A stretch of 64,000 bases of DNA from Anabaenopsis elenkinii CCIBt3563 (lineage in GTDB: Bacteria > Cyanobacteriota > Cyanobacteriia > Cyanobacteriales > Nostocaceae), in contig NZ_CP063311.1 in the NCBI RefSeq assembly GCF_015245355.1, positions 161,911 through 225,910 on the forward strand, written 5' to 3'. Below the pieces are notes generated by a model that worked only from the letters and a program-made list of their open reading frames with translations, did not search any database and was not told where the DNA came from. The position numbers and the translations under genes were made by a program. Positions 47,932 to 56,876 of the stretch are shown piece after piece; position 1 is the first letter of the stretch; each line of letters begins with the position of its first letter.

Positions 47932-48777
47932 TTAGGTAGCACTGTCCTTCACTAATTGGTCTAACTCTTGCTGCATCTGATTCACAACTAATTCATAGCA
48001 CTGATTGACATACTTGCGATCGCTAGCTGCTTCCCGACCGTAACGTTCAAATACAATGGGTTTACATACCCTCGTATGAATAGACATCGGCAATGGGATA
48101 TTAGGAAGAGGCCCAATTGCTAATCCCCAGGGTAATCCCAAATAAATAGGAAATACTACCGGGTCAACTCCAAACAACCAAGGCATTCCCCATTTATGGA
48201 GTTGCTCTAGAATTTTATATAAGTCAGCCAACACGATTAAGGTATCATGAGCGCCCCTAGAAATCACAGGTACAATCGGTACATTTTCCCGCAGAGCTAA
48301 CTTGATAAATCCTTTCCGTCCGGCAAAATAAATTTTATGCCGCAAATAATGCGGTCGAAACACGTCTTGTGCTCCTCCAGGGTAAACCAGTAGGCTCGCA
48401 CCGGAACGCAAAGCGGAGTAAGCCATTTTCGGGTGAGCTATCACGGCTCCAGTCTTGGCAGCAATTTTTGCTATTTCTGGGCTGAGTTCCCATACTTTGG
48501 GGTGCATGAGTCCGTAAACCGGTTTCTCACACCCAAATTTTCGGAACCAGTCGTACATGATCATTGACATATCAGGGGTCGCCAGTCCTCCATTATGAGA
48601 ACCAACAAACAGTACTTTCTCTTCCTGTGGAATATGCTCCCAACCACTGGTTTGAACCCGAAAGTAGTAATGATACAAAAAACTCAATAATGGCATCATA
48701 TCGGCGATGAACTTGGGGTCTCGTTCATCTAATGACCAACCTAGTTTATTGTCGCTGTTATGTTTCGCTTGTAACAT
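47932..48777 (-). CDS. lysophospholipid/DGAT-like acyltransferase
   Basis: This 281-residue protein belongs to the acyltransferase superfamily. The usual catalytic HX4D reads SHNGGLATPDMS (His then Asp at longer spacing), the phosphate/substrate block is LLVYPGGAQDVFRPHY, and REN-VPIVPVISRGAHDT is the strand that often follows. PGGA-x-(D/E) is typical of the DGAT2-like branch, so the acceptor could be a diacylglycerol, lysolipid or plastoquinol. It is membrane-associated by an N-terminal amphipathic helix. It converges with miaB. Confidence 0.8.
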   Translation of the reverse strand: MLQAKHNSDNKLGWSLDERDPKFIADMMPLLSFLYHYYFRVQTSGWEHIPQEEKVLFVGSHNGGLATPDMSMIMYDWFRKFGCEKPVYGLMHPKVWELSPEIAKIAAKTGAVIAHPKMAYSALRSGASLLVYPGGAQDVFRPHYLRHKIYFAGRKGFIKLALRENVPIVPVISRGAHDTLIVLADLYKILEQLHKWGMPWLFGVDPVVFPIYLGLPWGLAIGPLPNIPLPMSIHTRVCKPIVFERYGREAASDRKYVNQCYELVVNQMQQELDQLVKDSAT

Positions 48778-49228
48778 CTATCAATATTAACAAATTTAGC
48801 ACAAATATGACTACAGCAAATATCATAGTCAAATGAGTCAAGTATTAACACTTGGATTTACGTCCAGAGATATAACATATATCAACCAAAATATTAACCC
48901 TAGAATTAGGGTTACTACTTTCTTCCTGCCACCCATCATAAGTATGATTGAGGTTTTTTCATACAGATACATCTTATCATGATCATATCTCATAGCCGCC
49001 AAAAATAATGTTGCATTTTTGACTCGATATAATTGTTACAACTCGATCGCTAAGAATTTTGTGAAATTCCCAAAGTTATATCTATAGCTTTTTCTTATAT
49101 ATTGGTAAAAATCTTCATCATGCCATATCAGGTTTTCTCAAATTTGGACACATCCCATAGGAAGATGACCAAGTACAAACATAATAGGTAGATTAATCCG
49201 GGATGTTGTTATGCACTGGATTTATAGT

Positions 49229-49257
49229 GAGGTTTGGTCATCAGCCAAACCTCTTTT
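49229..49257 (+). terminator. orphan intrinsic terminator (possible small-RNA end)
   Basis: The stem GAGGTTTGG (49229-49237) and CCAAACCTC (49245-49253), with a seven-base loop, is followed by TTTT. No protein gene lies upstream on this strand for more than 1 kb, so it may end a small RNA starting around 49130-49200. Confidence 0.6.
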
Positions 49258-49611
49258 ATTATTCTCAGCTAGGAAACAAAATGTGTTTTTTCCGCTAACT
49301 GGAGGAAATCCAACTCGGTCTATTGGCAAGATTCTACCATATTGAGTATTAACAGCTACCAATTTTACCTACTTTTTAGCTGCACTCAGACCTTAAACCG
49401 CAAATCCTCTGCACAAGCTTATGTGTCCTCTCAAAACCCAGAAAAATAGCCGCTACACATCATACCCCCTAATTTTTGGGTGATGATAAATCCCAACCTC
49501 CGGTAACAATGACTTTTGACTGTGAATTCTTTGCTCAAGAATATTTTGCACATACTTAAGAATAATTCACAATAACTCTTGAATGACCTAATATAGTTAC
49601 TAAAAATATAG

Positions 49612-49797
49612 TCAAATATTTTTAGCTTGGTAAGGTCTAAACCTGACTGGGCTAACTACAAGCCTCTCTACTGAGTTTCCATCAAAGATAGAGTCCCCAG
49701 CTACCTTTCTTAATATATTTAGGGAACCATTCCAGTCTGCTGAATATATTTTCCCAGACTTAGACCTAAATAAACCTCTCTTGATTCTTTTACCTAA
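49612..49797 (-). pseudogene. TnpB (IS200/IS605 OrfB) C-terminal relic
   Basis: On the minus strand the frame reads GKRIKRGLFRSKSGKIYSAD, then WNGSLNILRKVAGDSIFDGN, then SVERLVVSPVRFRPYQAKNI and a TGA at 49614-49612. This is the conserved C-terminal end of TnpB (RuvC-III Asp in SADWNGSLNI, then the HPVR-like tail). A TAG stops the frame just upstream of these residues, and the rest of the gene is gone. It is a dead remnant. Confidence 0.8.
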
Positions 49798-50156
49798 TAT
49801 ACCTAAATACTAATTAGGCATTTTTAGCAATTTTACTATTGGTGTCAAATCCAAAAAACCCGGGATAATTCACTAATAAGGAACTATTAACAGTGAAAAT
49901 ACCGCATATCTTGACAAAATTGTAATAACTATTGAGAATGTTTCTTAAAAAATATGAAATAATAGACTATTCCAGCCATGGGATCTGCTTGCAGCAGCGC
50001 TGGCGCGATCGCATTTACTTAATTGGTATGAGACACATAGGAGTTTAAAATAAATAACAAGTGAGGCCATAGTTAATGTCTAAGACTGTAACCCAATAAA
50101 CTATACCTCCTGACTCCATACTGATAACTCCCATTTTGAAATCTAACTGACAACCG

Positions 50157-50591
50157 ATGCAAGAGCTTGACAAACAAAAGACCATCGACATACTGAACGC
50201 CATCATGGAATTTGAACTAGCCGGAGTAGTCCGCTACACTCATTATTCTTTGATGGTCACCGGACCTAATCGGATACCCATTGTCAATTTTTTCAAAGCC
50301 CAGGCCAGTGAATCTCTACTTCACGCCCAACAGGTAGGAGAAATTCTCACGGGTTTAGACGGGCATCCCTCTTTAAAAATCGCCCCCATGGAGGAAACTT
50401 ACGAGCATACAGTCAAGAATATTTTGGCCGAAAGTTTATCCCATGAAAACAAAGCACTGGATTTGTATAAGACTCTCTTAGCCACGGTCAGTAATGCTAG
50501 CATTTATCTAGAAGAATTTGCTCGTGGCATGATTGGGCAAGAAGAGATGCATAGTCTTGAATTGAAAAAAATGCTTCGGGATTTCAGCTAA
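50157..50591 (+). CDS. ferritin-like/bacterioferritin-type protein
   Basis: This 144-residue four-helix protein has di-iron type motifs: EFELAGVVRYTHYS (helix A, Glu18/Glu20 region), ASESLLHAQQVGEIL (helix B, E..H), LSHENKALDLYK (helix C) and GMIGQEEMHSLELKK (helix D, E..H). This is a short bacterioferritin/Dps-like ferritin for iron storage or detoxification. The haem-ligand Met of classical bacterioferritin is not obvious. The next gene, 77 bases on, encodes an FTR1 iron permease, so the pair serves iron homeostasis. No convincing Fur box was found upstream. Confidence 0.85.
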   Translation: MQELDKQKTIDILNAIMEFELAGVVRYTHYSLMVTGPNRIPIVNFFKAQASESLLHAQQVGEILTGLDGHPSLKIAPMEETYEHTVKNILAESLSHENKALDLYKTLLATVSNASIYLEEFARGMIGQEEMHSLELKKMLRDFS

Positions 50592-50630
50592 AACTTAAGC
50601 ATTGGGTATTGGGGGGGGTCTTGGGCTTTT

Positions 50631-50660
50631 TCCCTATTCCCTATTCCCTATTCCCTATTC
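50631..50660. repeat. heptamer tract (TCCCTAT)4 before ftr1
   Basis: Four perfect copies of TCCCTAT occupy 50631-50658. They sit ten bases before the FTR1 start ATG, where a ribosome site would be expected. The same heptamer type occurs inside the MITE at 32082-32119. Confidence 0.8.
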
Positions 50661-50668
50661 GCCAAATT

Positions 50669-51613
50669 ATGAATATCAGTACCGCTCTACCTACTTTTGT
50701 AATTACACTCCGGGAAGGAGTAGAAGCTGCCCTCGTTGTCGGCATTGTCCTAGCTCTACTTCAAAAAGCCAACCAGTCGCGACTTAATCCTTGGGTATAT
50801 GCTGGTATCGGTGTTGGCATTGTCATTAGTGCTTTGATAGGTGTTTTATTTACTTGGTTAATTGAAACACTAGGAACAGTCAATCCTGAATATACCCCAG
50901 TGGTTGAGCCAATGCTAGAAGCTTTTTTTAGTGTCCTGGCCATTGCTATGCTCAGCTGGATGCTCATCTGGATGACCAAACAAGCCAGGTTTATGAAAGC
51001 TGAAGTTGAAGGAGCAGTCACAGAAGCGCTCACACAGAACTCAAATGCTGGTTGGGGCGTTTTTGGTTTAATTTTAGTTGCTGTTGTCCGCGAAGGTTTT
51101 GAAACTGTTCTATTTATTGCTGCTAATTTTCAACAGGGATTAGTGCCAGCTTTAGGTGCAATTGCTGGTTTAGTAGGGGCAGCTACTATTGGAGTCTTAC
51201 TATTTAAATGGGGGGTAAAAATCAATCTCCGCCAGTTCTTTCAGGTGATGGGCGTTTTATTGGTATTGATTGTTGCTGGGTTAGTAGTTTCCGCATTGAA
51301 ACATTTTGATCAAGGTTTGGCTAACCTTGCTTTGAGCAGTAGCACCTCCGATAATGTTTGTTTCTATTACGATCACTTGAGCAAAATTCACTCTTGTGTT
51401 TTGGGAACAATGGTGTGGAATACTGAAGAAATATTGCCAGATAAACAATTTCCCGGCATTATTCTCAAATCTTTATTTGGTTATAGAGACCATCTCTACT
51501 TAGTACAGGCAATCGGTTATATTCTATTTTTAGCAACTGTGGGGTGGTTTTATTTCCGGAGTCTAACTGGCGGTGTGTCAAATGACCGGAGTAATTCACT
51601 CAAAAACTCTTGA
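50669..51613 (+). CDS. FTR1 family iron permease
   Basis: This is a 314-residue membrane protein with seven predicted membrane segments and the two ferric-iron motifs REGVE (residues 15-19) and REGFE (141-145) typical of FTR1/EfeU. It takes up iron across the cytoplasmic membrane. A loop at about residues 215-280 carries CFYYDHLSKIHSC and precedes the last membrane segments. The frame is open through the heptamer tract to 50609, but the ATG at 50669 matches family starts. It forms a likely operon with the ferritin-like gene. Confidence 0.92.
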   Translation: MNISTALPTFVITLREGVEAALVVGIVLALLQKANQSRLNPWVYAGIGVGIVISALIGVLFTWLIETLGTVNPEYTPVVEPMLEAFFSVLAIAMLSWMLIWMTKQARFMKAEVEGAVTEALTQNSNAGWGVFGLILVAVVREGFETVLFIAANFQQGLVPALGAIAGLVGAATIGVLLFKWGVKINLRQFFQVMGVLLVLIVAGLVVSALKHFDQGLANLALSSSTSDNVCFYYDHLSKIHSCVLGTMVWNTEEILPDKQFPGIILKSLFGYRDHLYLVQAIGYILFLATVGWFYFRSLTGGVSNDRSNSLKNS

Positions 51614-51817
51614 TCATGAAAAATGCGAGTAAGCACACAGGCCAGAATTCCATAAGGAAACAATGACTGCGCTACTCGCTATTATCTATACAAGGTTTAA
51701 AGATTAAAAAAGCTACTCACTATTATACAGTAGTAACGGCGAAATTTTTATTGAAAAGATAACAAATATTATTGCTGCTCTTTTGATTACCGATAATTTC
51801 TCGCTAACTAATGTTAA

Positions 51818-53887
51818 TTACTCTCTAGTCTGACTCCGCTGCACTTGATCCCATAACTCATCGCCACTTTGAGCGGGTGCAAGACATTGGAATCCTTGGC
51901 AAACTAAACCAACCCTACCAGGTGGTAAGTCATATGCTACAACAAACTCCGTCACGGGTAGATATTGGCGAAGTAAAGAAATTATTTGCTCAACACTGCT
52001 ACGAACCAAGGTAGAATTACGATACCAGTCTAAGGCTGTAAACAGACTGGGACAAGCCTGGGGCGCTTTACCCATCACGTTATTAAAAGCTTGTAGTCCT
52101 TGCTGGGCTAAATCAAGATAATGGAGATTATCCGTGAGTAGGGCAAGACGGACTAAGTTAGCGATCGCCACTCCGTTAGCAGATGGTATAGCATTGTCTG
52201 CATAACTGCGTTCACGCACAATTAAATCTTGACTAGCATCAATGGAAGTATTATAATATCCAGCTAATTCCGCACTCCAAAGGAACTGCTGAAATTCTTC
52301 TTGAATTGCGATCGCTGTTTCTAACCAATATTTTTGTTCCGGGAAACAAGCCTGTAAATCCAGCAATGCCTTGATAAACAAAGCATAATCTTCGGACTGA
52401 GCTAAGACGGCAGGTTGACCTTGATAATTGAGTCTGTGGAAACGTCCTTCTATAAACTGATGTGCCAAAATAAAATTTGCTGCTTGTGCAGCCATTTTCA
52501 GATATAACGGTTTTTGAAACACCGCCCCTGCCCTAGTCAACCCAGAAATCATCAAGCTATTCCAGGCCACAATCATCTTTGTATCTGTAACCGCCGGAAT
52601 GCGCCCAGGCCAACTTGCAGTTTTGGCCTCGTGGTTATTGCGAGCAGGGGGAAAAATTGTTAATAACTCTGGCCTTTGACCATAACGGGCCGCAAACAAC
52701 TTACTCAAGGCAATGTCTATCGTTGCACTCAATTCACCCTGATGGCGACGTTGTAAAACATTCTTACCTTCAAAATTACCGCTAGCAGTTACGGTAAACT
52801 GTACTTGTAATTCCCTTAATTCCTCTGGCGTTAACAGTTGTTCCAGTTCCCTATAACTCCAGATATAAAAAGCACCTTCCTCCGGTTCTACATCCGTACG
52901 CTTAGTAAAGCTATCAGCATCTTGAGCCGCATAAAAGTAACCTTCTGGAGCAGTCATTTCTCGCCCTAGCCATTCCACAGTACCAGCCACCGAGCGAGCA
53001 AATGCTGGTTCTTTAACTCCATAGCTCCACAAATTGGCTAGATACTCCACAATTTGACCATTGTCATAGAGCATCTTCTCAAAGTGAGGTACTGTCCAAC
53101 TGGGATCAACAGTATAACGGTGAAAGCCACCACCCACATGATCATAAATACCCCCCAAGGCTAAATCTAGTCCCCGTTGAGTACAAACTTGTTTGCCATC
53201 ATACCGCGATTTTTCTTCCCCATCAGAGAACCGAGTTCCTCGTAATGCTAATTCTGCATAGGGGATCATCGGGAAGCTATTACCTGATTGATTACGAGTA
53301 ATTACAGCTGTGCTATTTTCCCAACCTTGGCGAAGTAATTCATTTTCCTGAACTTGATTTCCCGCTCCATCTTGCAATACCGCATAGGCGAGCAGGGACT
53401 CAATAATTAATGCTTTACGTTGGCTTAAATCTTCTTTTTCAGTATCGTAGTAGCGGCGTAGAGCTTGCAGTACTTGCAGAAATCCGGGACGGCCATAGCG
53501 TGGTTCCACAGGAAAGTAAGTTCCAGCGTAAAACGGTACTAAATCCTCTGGAGATAAAAAGACATTTAAAGGCCAACCCCCTTGGCCACTCATCATCTGC
53601 AAAGCTTGCATATAGATACTATCAAGGTCAGGTCGTTCTTCCCTATCTACTTTAATAGGTAAAAAATTGGCATTCATATACTCAGCGATCGCTCGATCTG
53701 AGAAAGCCTCACCTTCCATAACAGTACACCAGTGGCAACTTGAATAACCAATGGACAGAAAAATTGGTTTATTTTCCTTTCTTGCAGTTGCAAGAGCTTC
53801 TTCACACCAAGACCACCAATCAATGGGATTATCGGCGTGTTTGCGCAGATAGAGACTCCTAGCTTCAGCAAGGCGATTAGTAGTCAT
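51818..53887 (-). CDS. DUF255/thioredoxin-domain protein (YyaL/SPATA20 family)
   Basis: This 689-residue protein has an N-terminal thioredoxin-like DUF255 domain with the CHWC motif (residues 51-54; [17 protein letters not shown]). A large alpha/alpha-barrel follows, like glycosidase or epimerase toroids ([45 protein letters not shown]). The family is found from bacteria to humans and its biochemical role is unclear. The start ATG at 53887 fits the conserved [19 protein letters not shown] beginning. Confidence 0.9.
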   Translation of the reverse strand: MTTNRLAEARSLYLRKHADNPIDWWSWCEEALATARKENKPIFLSIGYSSCHWCTVMEGEAFSDRAIAEYMNANFLPIKVDREERPDLDSIYMQALQMMSGQGGWPLNVFLSPEDLVPFYAGTYFPVEPRYGRPGFLQVLQALRRYYDTEKEDLSQRKALIIESLLAYAVLQDGAGNQVQENELLRQGWENSTAVITRNQSGNSFPMIPYAELALRGTRFSDGEEKSRYDGKQVCTQRGLDLALGGIYDHVGGGFHRYTVDPSWTVPHFEKMLYDNGQIVEYLANLWSYGVKEPAFARSVAGTVEWLGREMTAPEGYFYAAQDADSFTKRTDVEPEEGAFYIWSYRELEQLLTPEELRELQVQFTVTASGNFEGKNVLQRRHQGELSATIDIALSKLFAARYGQRPELLTIFPPARNNHEAKTASWPGRIPAVTDTKMIVAWNSLMISGLTRAGAVFQKPLYLKMAAQAANFILAHQFIEGRFHRLNYQGQPAVLAQSEDYALFIKALLDLQACFPEQKYWLETAIAIQEEFQQFLWSAELAGYYNTSIDASQDLIVRERSYADNAIPSANGVAIANLVRLALLTDNLHYLDLAQQGLQAFNNVMGKAPQACPSLFTALDWYRNSTLVRSSVEQIISLLRQYLPVTEFVVAYDLPPGRVGLVCQGFQCLAPAQSGDELWDQVQRSQTRE

Positions 53888-54686
53888 AACTCATAACCAA
53901 ATAGTTGCCTTCCCTACTGAGTTTACCTTTTCCTGTTGAGTTTTAGCCTATATGCTCACCGTAGTAAGCGGCTATTTATTTTAAAGAGCGCAGTAGAAAG
54001 CTAACAATTGTAGCTCGCGTTTCCGTTAACGATGAACTTACTCTAGTTTGAATTCGATGATTAGTACTTAGTCCTGCTACCAGGTGGAGTAAAAACGTAA
54101 TTATGGCGGCTTGCACAAGTTTTTCTGGCATGGGCAGTTAGTTATCCTTAGTGTTGATAGGAGTTCAAGTAGCAGCAACTTGTGTAACTACTGTTGACTA
54201 TTGATTTACCGGACTTGACAACATTAATTGCATAATTGATCAACCTCAACCTAAAAAATGTTAGAAATATTACCAATAGTTCAAATTAATTTACTATAAA
54301 TACAGTTTAAGTCAATATCCACAGCTGATGGGCAAAAGCAAAGTCTTGTCTGAGACATCACCAGTTGATTTTTAAATTTTTCCTTCTATGACTACATAGA
54401 GATAGACATTGAGACGTTTAACCTCTATAAAAAGTGCCCATGAGGATTTTTTCATCTCTCCATTAGAGGGAAAAATAGCAAAATTGTGCCCAATATTAGC
54501 CATCAGCGATTGACCCCACTCGTCAGATATTGATCCGAGCAATTCCAGTCAAACAAGAGAATCACAGCCATAGATTCTGGTACAACTATGTGGCCGCCGC
54601 GGTCACTGTTTACCTCCTCGCTGTAGGCAGGAAGAGTATTAACCCGATAAGATAGATGTAAAATTAAGATATGACAAGCACGCTGC
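53888..54686. other. intergenic stretch upstream of clpP
   Basis: These 799 bases lie between divergent genes. An imperfect 17-base palindrome (GTGGCCGCCGCGGTCAC, 54590-54606) lies 80 bases before the clpP start and could be a regulatory site. A 61-codon leftward frame at 54503-54688 looks accidental. Nothing else was recognised. Confidence 0.45.
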
Positions 54687-55298
54687 ATGATTCCTATCGT
54701 TGTTGAACAATCGGGTCGAGGCGAACGCGCCTTTGATATCTACTCACGACTCCTGCGTGAGCGGATCATATTTTTGGGACAACAGGTTGATAACGAGATT
54801 GCAAATTTGATTGTTGCCCAATTGCTATTCTTGGACGCTGAAGACCCGGAGAAAGATATTTACTTATATATTAATTCTCCTGGTGGTTCAGTAATGGCTG
54901 GTATGGGAATTTTTGACACCATGAAGCACATTCGTCCTGATGTTTGCACCATTTGTACCGGACTGGCGGCAAGTATGGGCGCTTTTCTCCTCAGTGCAGG
55001 TGCTAAGGGTAAGCGAATGAGTCTACCCCATTCTCGGATTATGATTCATCAACCCTTGGGTGGTGCTCAAGGGCAGGCCACTGATATTGAAATTCAGGCA
55101 CGTGAGATATTATACCACAAGCAACGGCTAAATGAATATTTAGCCGAACATACTGGTCAACCAATTGAGCGTATTGCTGAAGATACCGAACGGGACTTCT
55201 TTATGTCCCCACAGGAGGCTCAGGAATATGGTTTGATTGATGAGGTGATTGACCGTCATGCTGCTGGTAGCCGTCCGGTTGCTGCTCTTAATCAGTAG
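54687..55298 (+). CDS. clpP: ATP-dependent Clp protease proteolytic subunit
   Basis: This 203-residue serine peptidase forms a double-ring chamber with ClpC/ClpX. The catalytic triad is S96 (GLAASMGAF), H121 (MIHQPLGG) and D170 (ERD). The IGF/L-loop contact region and the [15 protein letters not shown] block are intact. Cyanobacteria have several ClpP paralogues and this one could be ClpP1, P2 or P3; the intact triad excludes ClpR. A strong stem-loop (TTGGGGATC/GATCCCCAA, 55307-55331) follows the stop and may end the message. Confidence 0.96.
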   Translation: MIPIVVEQSGRGERAFDIYSRLLRERIIFLGQQVDNEIANLIVAQLLFLDAEDPEKDIYLYINSPGGSVMAGMGIFDTMKHIRPDVCTICTGLAASMGAFLLSAGAKGKRMSLPHSRIMIHQPLGGAQGQATDIEIQAREILYHKQRLNEYLAEHTGQPIERIAEDTERDFFMSPQEAQEYGLIDEVIDRHAAGSRPVAALNQ

Positions 55299-55524
55299 CT
55301 CTTGACTTGGGGATCAGGGAGCGATCCCCAATCCCCCATACCCCGGATGAAAATCCCGCTACTGGGTCTGGTTGCGACTCCAGATGTTTGAGAAATCCCT
55401 GTAATTCTTCTTCGGTGAGCAAAGTCCGCGCCCGCTTACCCTAGGTTTGAATTAAATGATCTCTTCCCTGTTCTGGTGTCCAGCCTAGGCGCTGAAGTTC
55501 AACATCTGTTTTGGCAATTATCAT
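55288..55524 (-). pseudogene. broken small conserved gene
   Basis: From an ATG at 55524 the minus strand reads MIIAKTDVELQRLGWTPEQG, then RDHLIQT, then a TAG at 55443-55441. After the stop it continues in the same frame with GKRARTLLTEEELQGFLKHL and ESQP. The pattern W-T-x-E-Q-G-R...G-K-R-x-R-x-x-L-T-x-E-E-L occurs in several small cyanobacterial proteins that I cannot name. The stop probably replaced a Tyr codon (TAC or TAT to TAG). The true end is likely before 55340, since the rest overlaps the clpP end. Confidence 0.7.
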
Positions 55525-56876
55525 GATCGACTATGTAAATTTACTTTATAACAGGTGTGTCAATTATTGCAGTAATTCTCTCCCACTGGCCTTGAGATTT
55601 ACTTTATAAATAGCTTCTTAGCCTCCGGCTAATTATTTCATCGTCAAACAATGTATGCCCTAAGAGCTAGTATAATCCATCATAACTGATAGAGACGCTT
55701 TTGATACTAGAATGCATCAACTGTGATTAATGCTGTTTTCCACTTGGTAGGAGGCCGAGGCAGGGGGGGTGATTGTGGACATGAGAGTTACAGCGGTCAA
55801 AAGGGGAAAACTGACGGTTTTAAATGTGGAGTGCATAATTGTTATGCAAAAACTTGGTAAAAGCTAGGTAAGCCGGTGCTGTCGATGAATATAGAATCTC
55901 CGCACTTTTAAATCAGGAAGTGTCAATGACATGCTATACTGTTTACCCAATTCTATACTCGGAATAATTTCCTATAAGTACGCATTAAATCTACAATAAT
56001 GGAGATGAGCACTTGCTTTAAGCTGCTTAAGTGATTGTTACCGATTCTATATGTAGCAAAATCAGGTTGACGACCAGTTTATTCTACTTACACATCAGGA
56101 GAACATGGTTTGAAGATACCTGAAATCTAGACAATCAAACACTTGTGGTTTTCCCTGGTAGCACTTGTGGTCAACGCGAGTGAGTTATTTGAACTTAGCC
56201 TCTTTTAAAGCTCGTTCCGTCATTACCTAGAGTTGCTCAATTCCCATTAGGTGTGCTGTATTACGTTTGTCTAGTTGTAGGGGCTGCTCTATCCAGACCA
56301 ACTCACTAGATGATTTTGTAGTGGGAGGTATGGCTAGCCCACCCAAGCTATTGTAGATATAAAGCGGCTGAACGTAAGTGTAAAACTCCTAATCCTGCCT
56401 TACGGAACCCTTCGTTTCCTCTAAGCGTGCAGTTAGGCAGAAATGACCGACGATCTGATCACAACTCTTTGTCTACGATGTCCCGGGGCTTGATGCGTAG
56501 CGTCCACCCAGGGGATAAAGCTACAAATAAAACTGACTTTTTCTGGAACCTGAAAACCCATCTCCAAAACTCTCTCCTCACAGGAGAGGTATTTCCAAAT
56601 TTCCCCTTCTCCTTGTAGGAAACGGTTAGGTAGGGGTAGGGAAAGGGGATTAGAGGTGAAGCTCAAAGGATAATTATTCCTCCTCACCTGAAAAGTCAGC
56701 AGATCAAAGGTTCTTTTAAGTTTTGCGTAGCAGCAAAACGTCTGTAGAGGTTCCAAAGAACCAGCAGCGTCTCCCCTGGGGAGAAGGTATACACACAAAA
56801 GCACCGTCGCGCCTTACCGCGCGCTAAACAACAGGTAAATGAAAAATGATGTTTTGACCAAAGGTCGGTTCACTGC
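55525..56876. other. gene-free stretch with clustered hairpins
   Basis: No coding frame with family resemblance was found in these 1352 bases. Close to the downstream gene, 56720-56783 holds three small hairpins in a row: GTTTTGC/GCAAAAC, GGTTC/GAACC inside a CTG/CAG frame, and CTCCC/GGGAG. The sequence around them (GCAGCAAAACGTCTGTAGAGG) is of a dispersed type known in Nostoc-like genomes. A 28-codon frame at 55781 with a G-rich leader is not convincing. An unrecognised structured RNA is possible. Confidence 0.4.

Larger units (their letters stand above)
48778..50156. other. long gene-poor stretch with relics
   Basis: No intact gene is seen in 1379 bases. The stretch holds an orphan rightward terminator at 49229-49257, a tnpB relic at 49612-49797 and one HIP1 octamer near 50007. 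The remainder is AT-rich. The promoter of the ferritin-like gene must lie in the last 200 bases. Confidence 0.55.

Noticed and set aside
49930..50156. Fur box upstream of the ferritin-like gene
   Set aside because: Only loose A/T-rich matches were seen, not a convincing 19-bp site.
54503..54688. 61-codon leftward frame before clpP
   Set aside because: Overlaps the clpP start on the other strand and has no recognisable sequence pattern.
55781..55867. 28-codon rightward frame after a G-rich leader
   Set aside because: Too short and unlike any small photosynthetic subunit I know; the G run is not a proper ribosome site.
56433..56804. 123-codon leftward frame upstream of the Zam-like gene
   Set aside because: It runs through the hairpin repeats and shows no protein-like pattern.
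55525..56876. Search for tmRNA, RNase P RNA or 6S RNA in the gene-free stretch
   Set aside because: None of the conserved cores (tmRNA ends and tag frame, RNase P P4 motifs) was found by eye.
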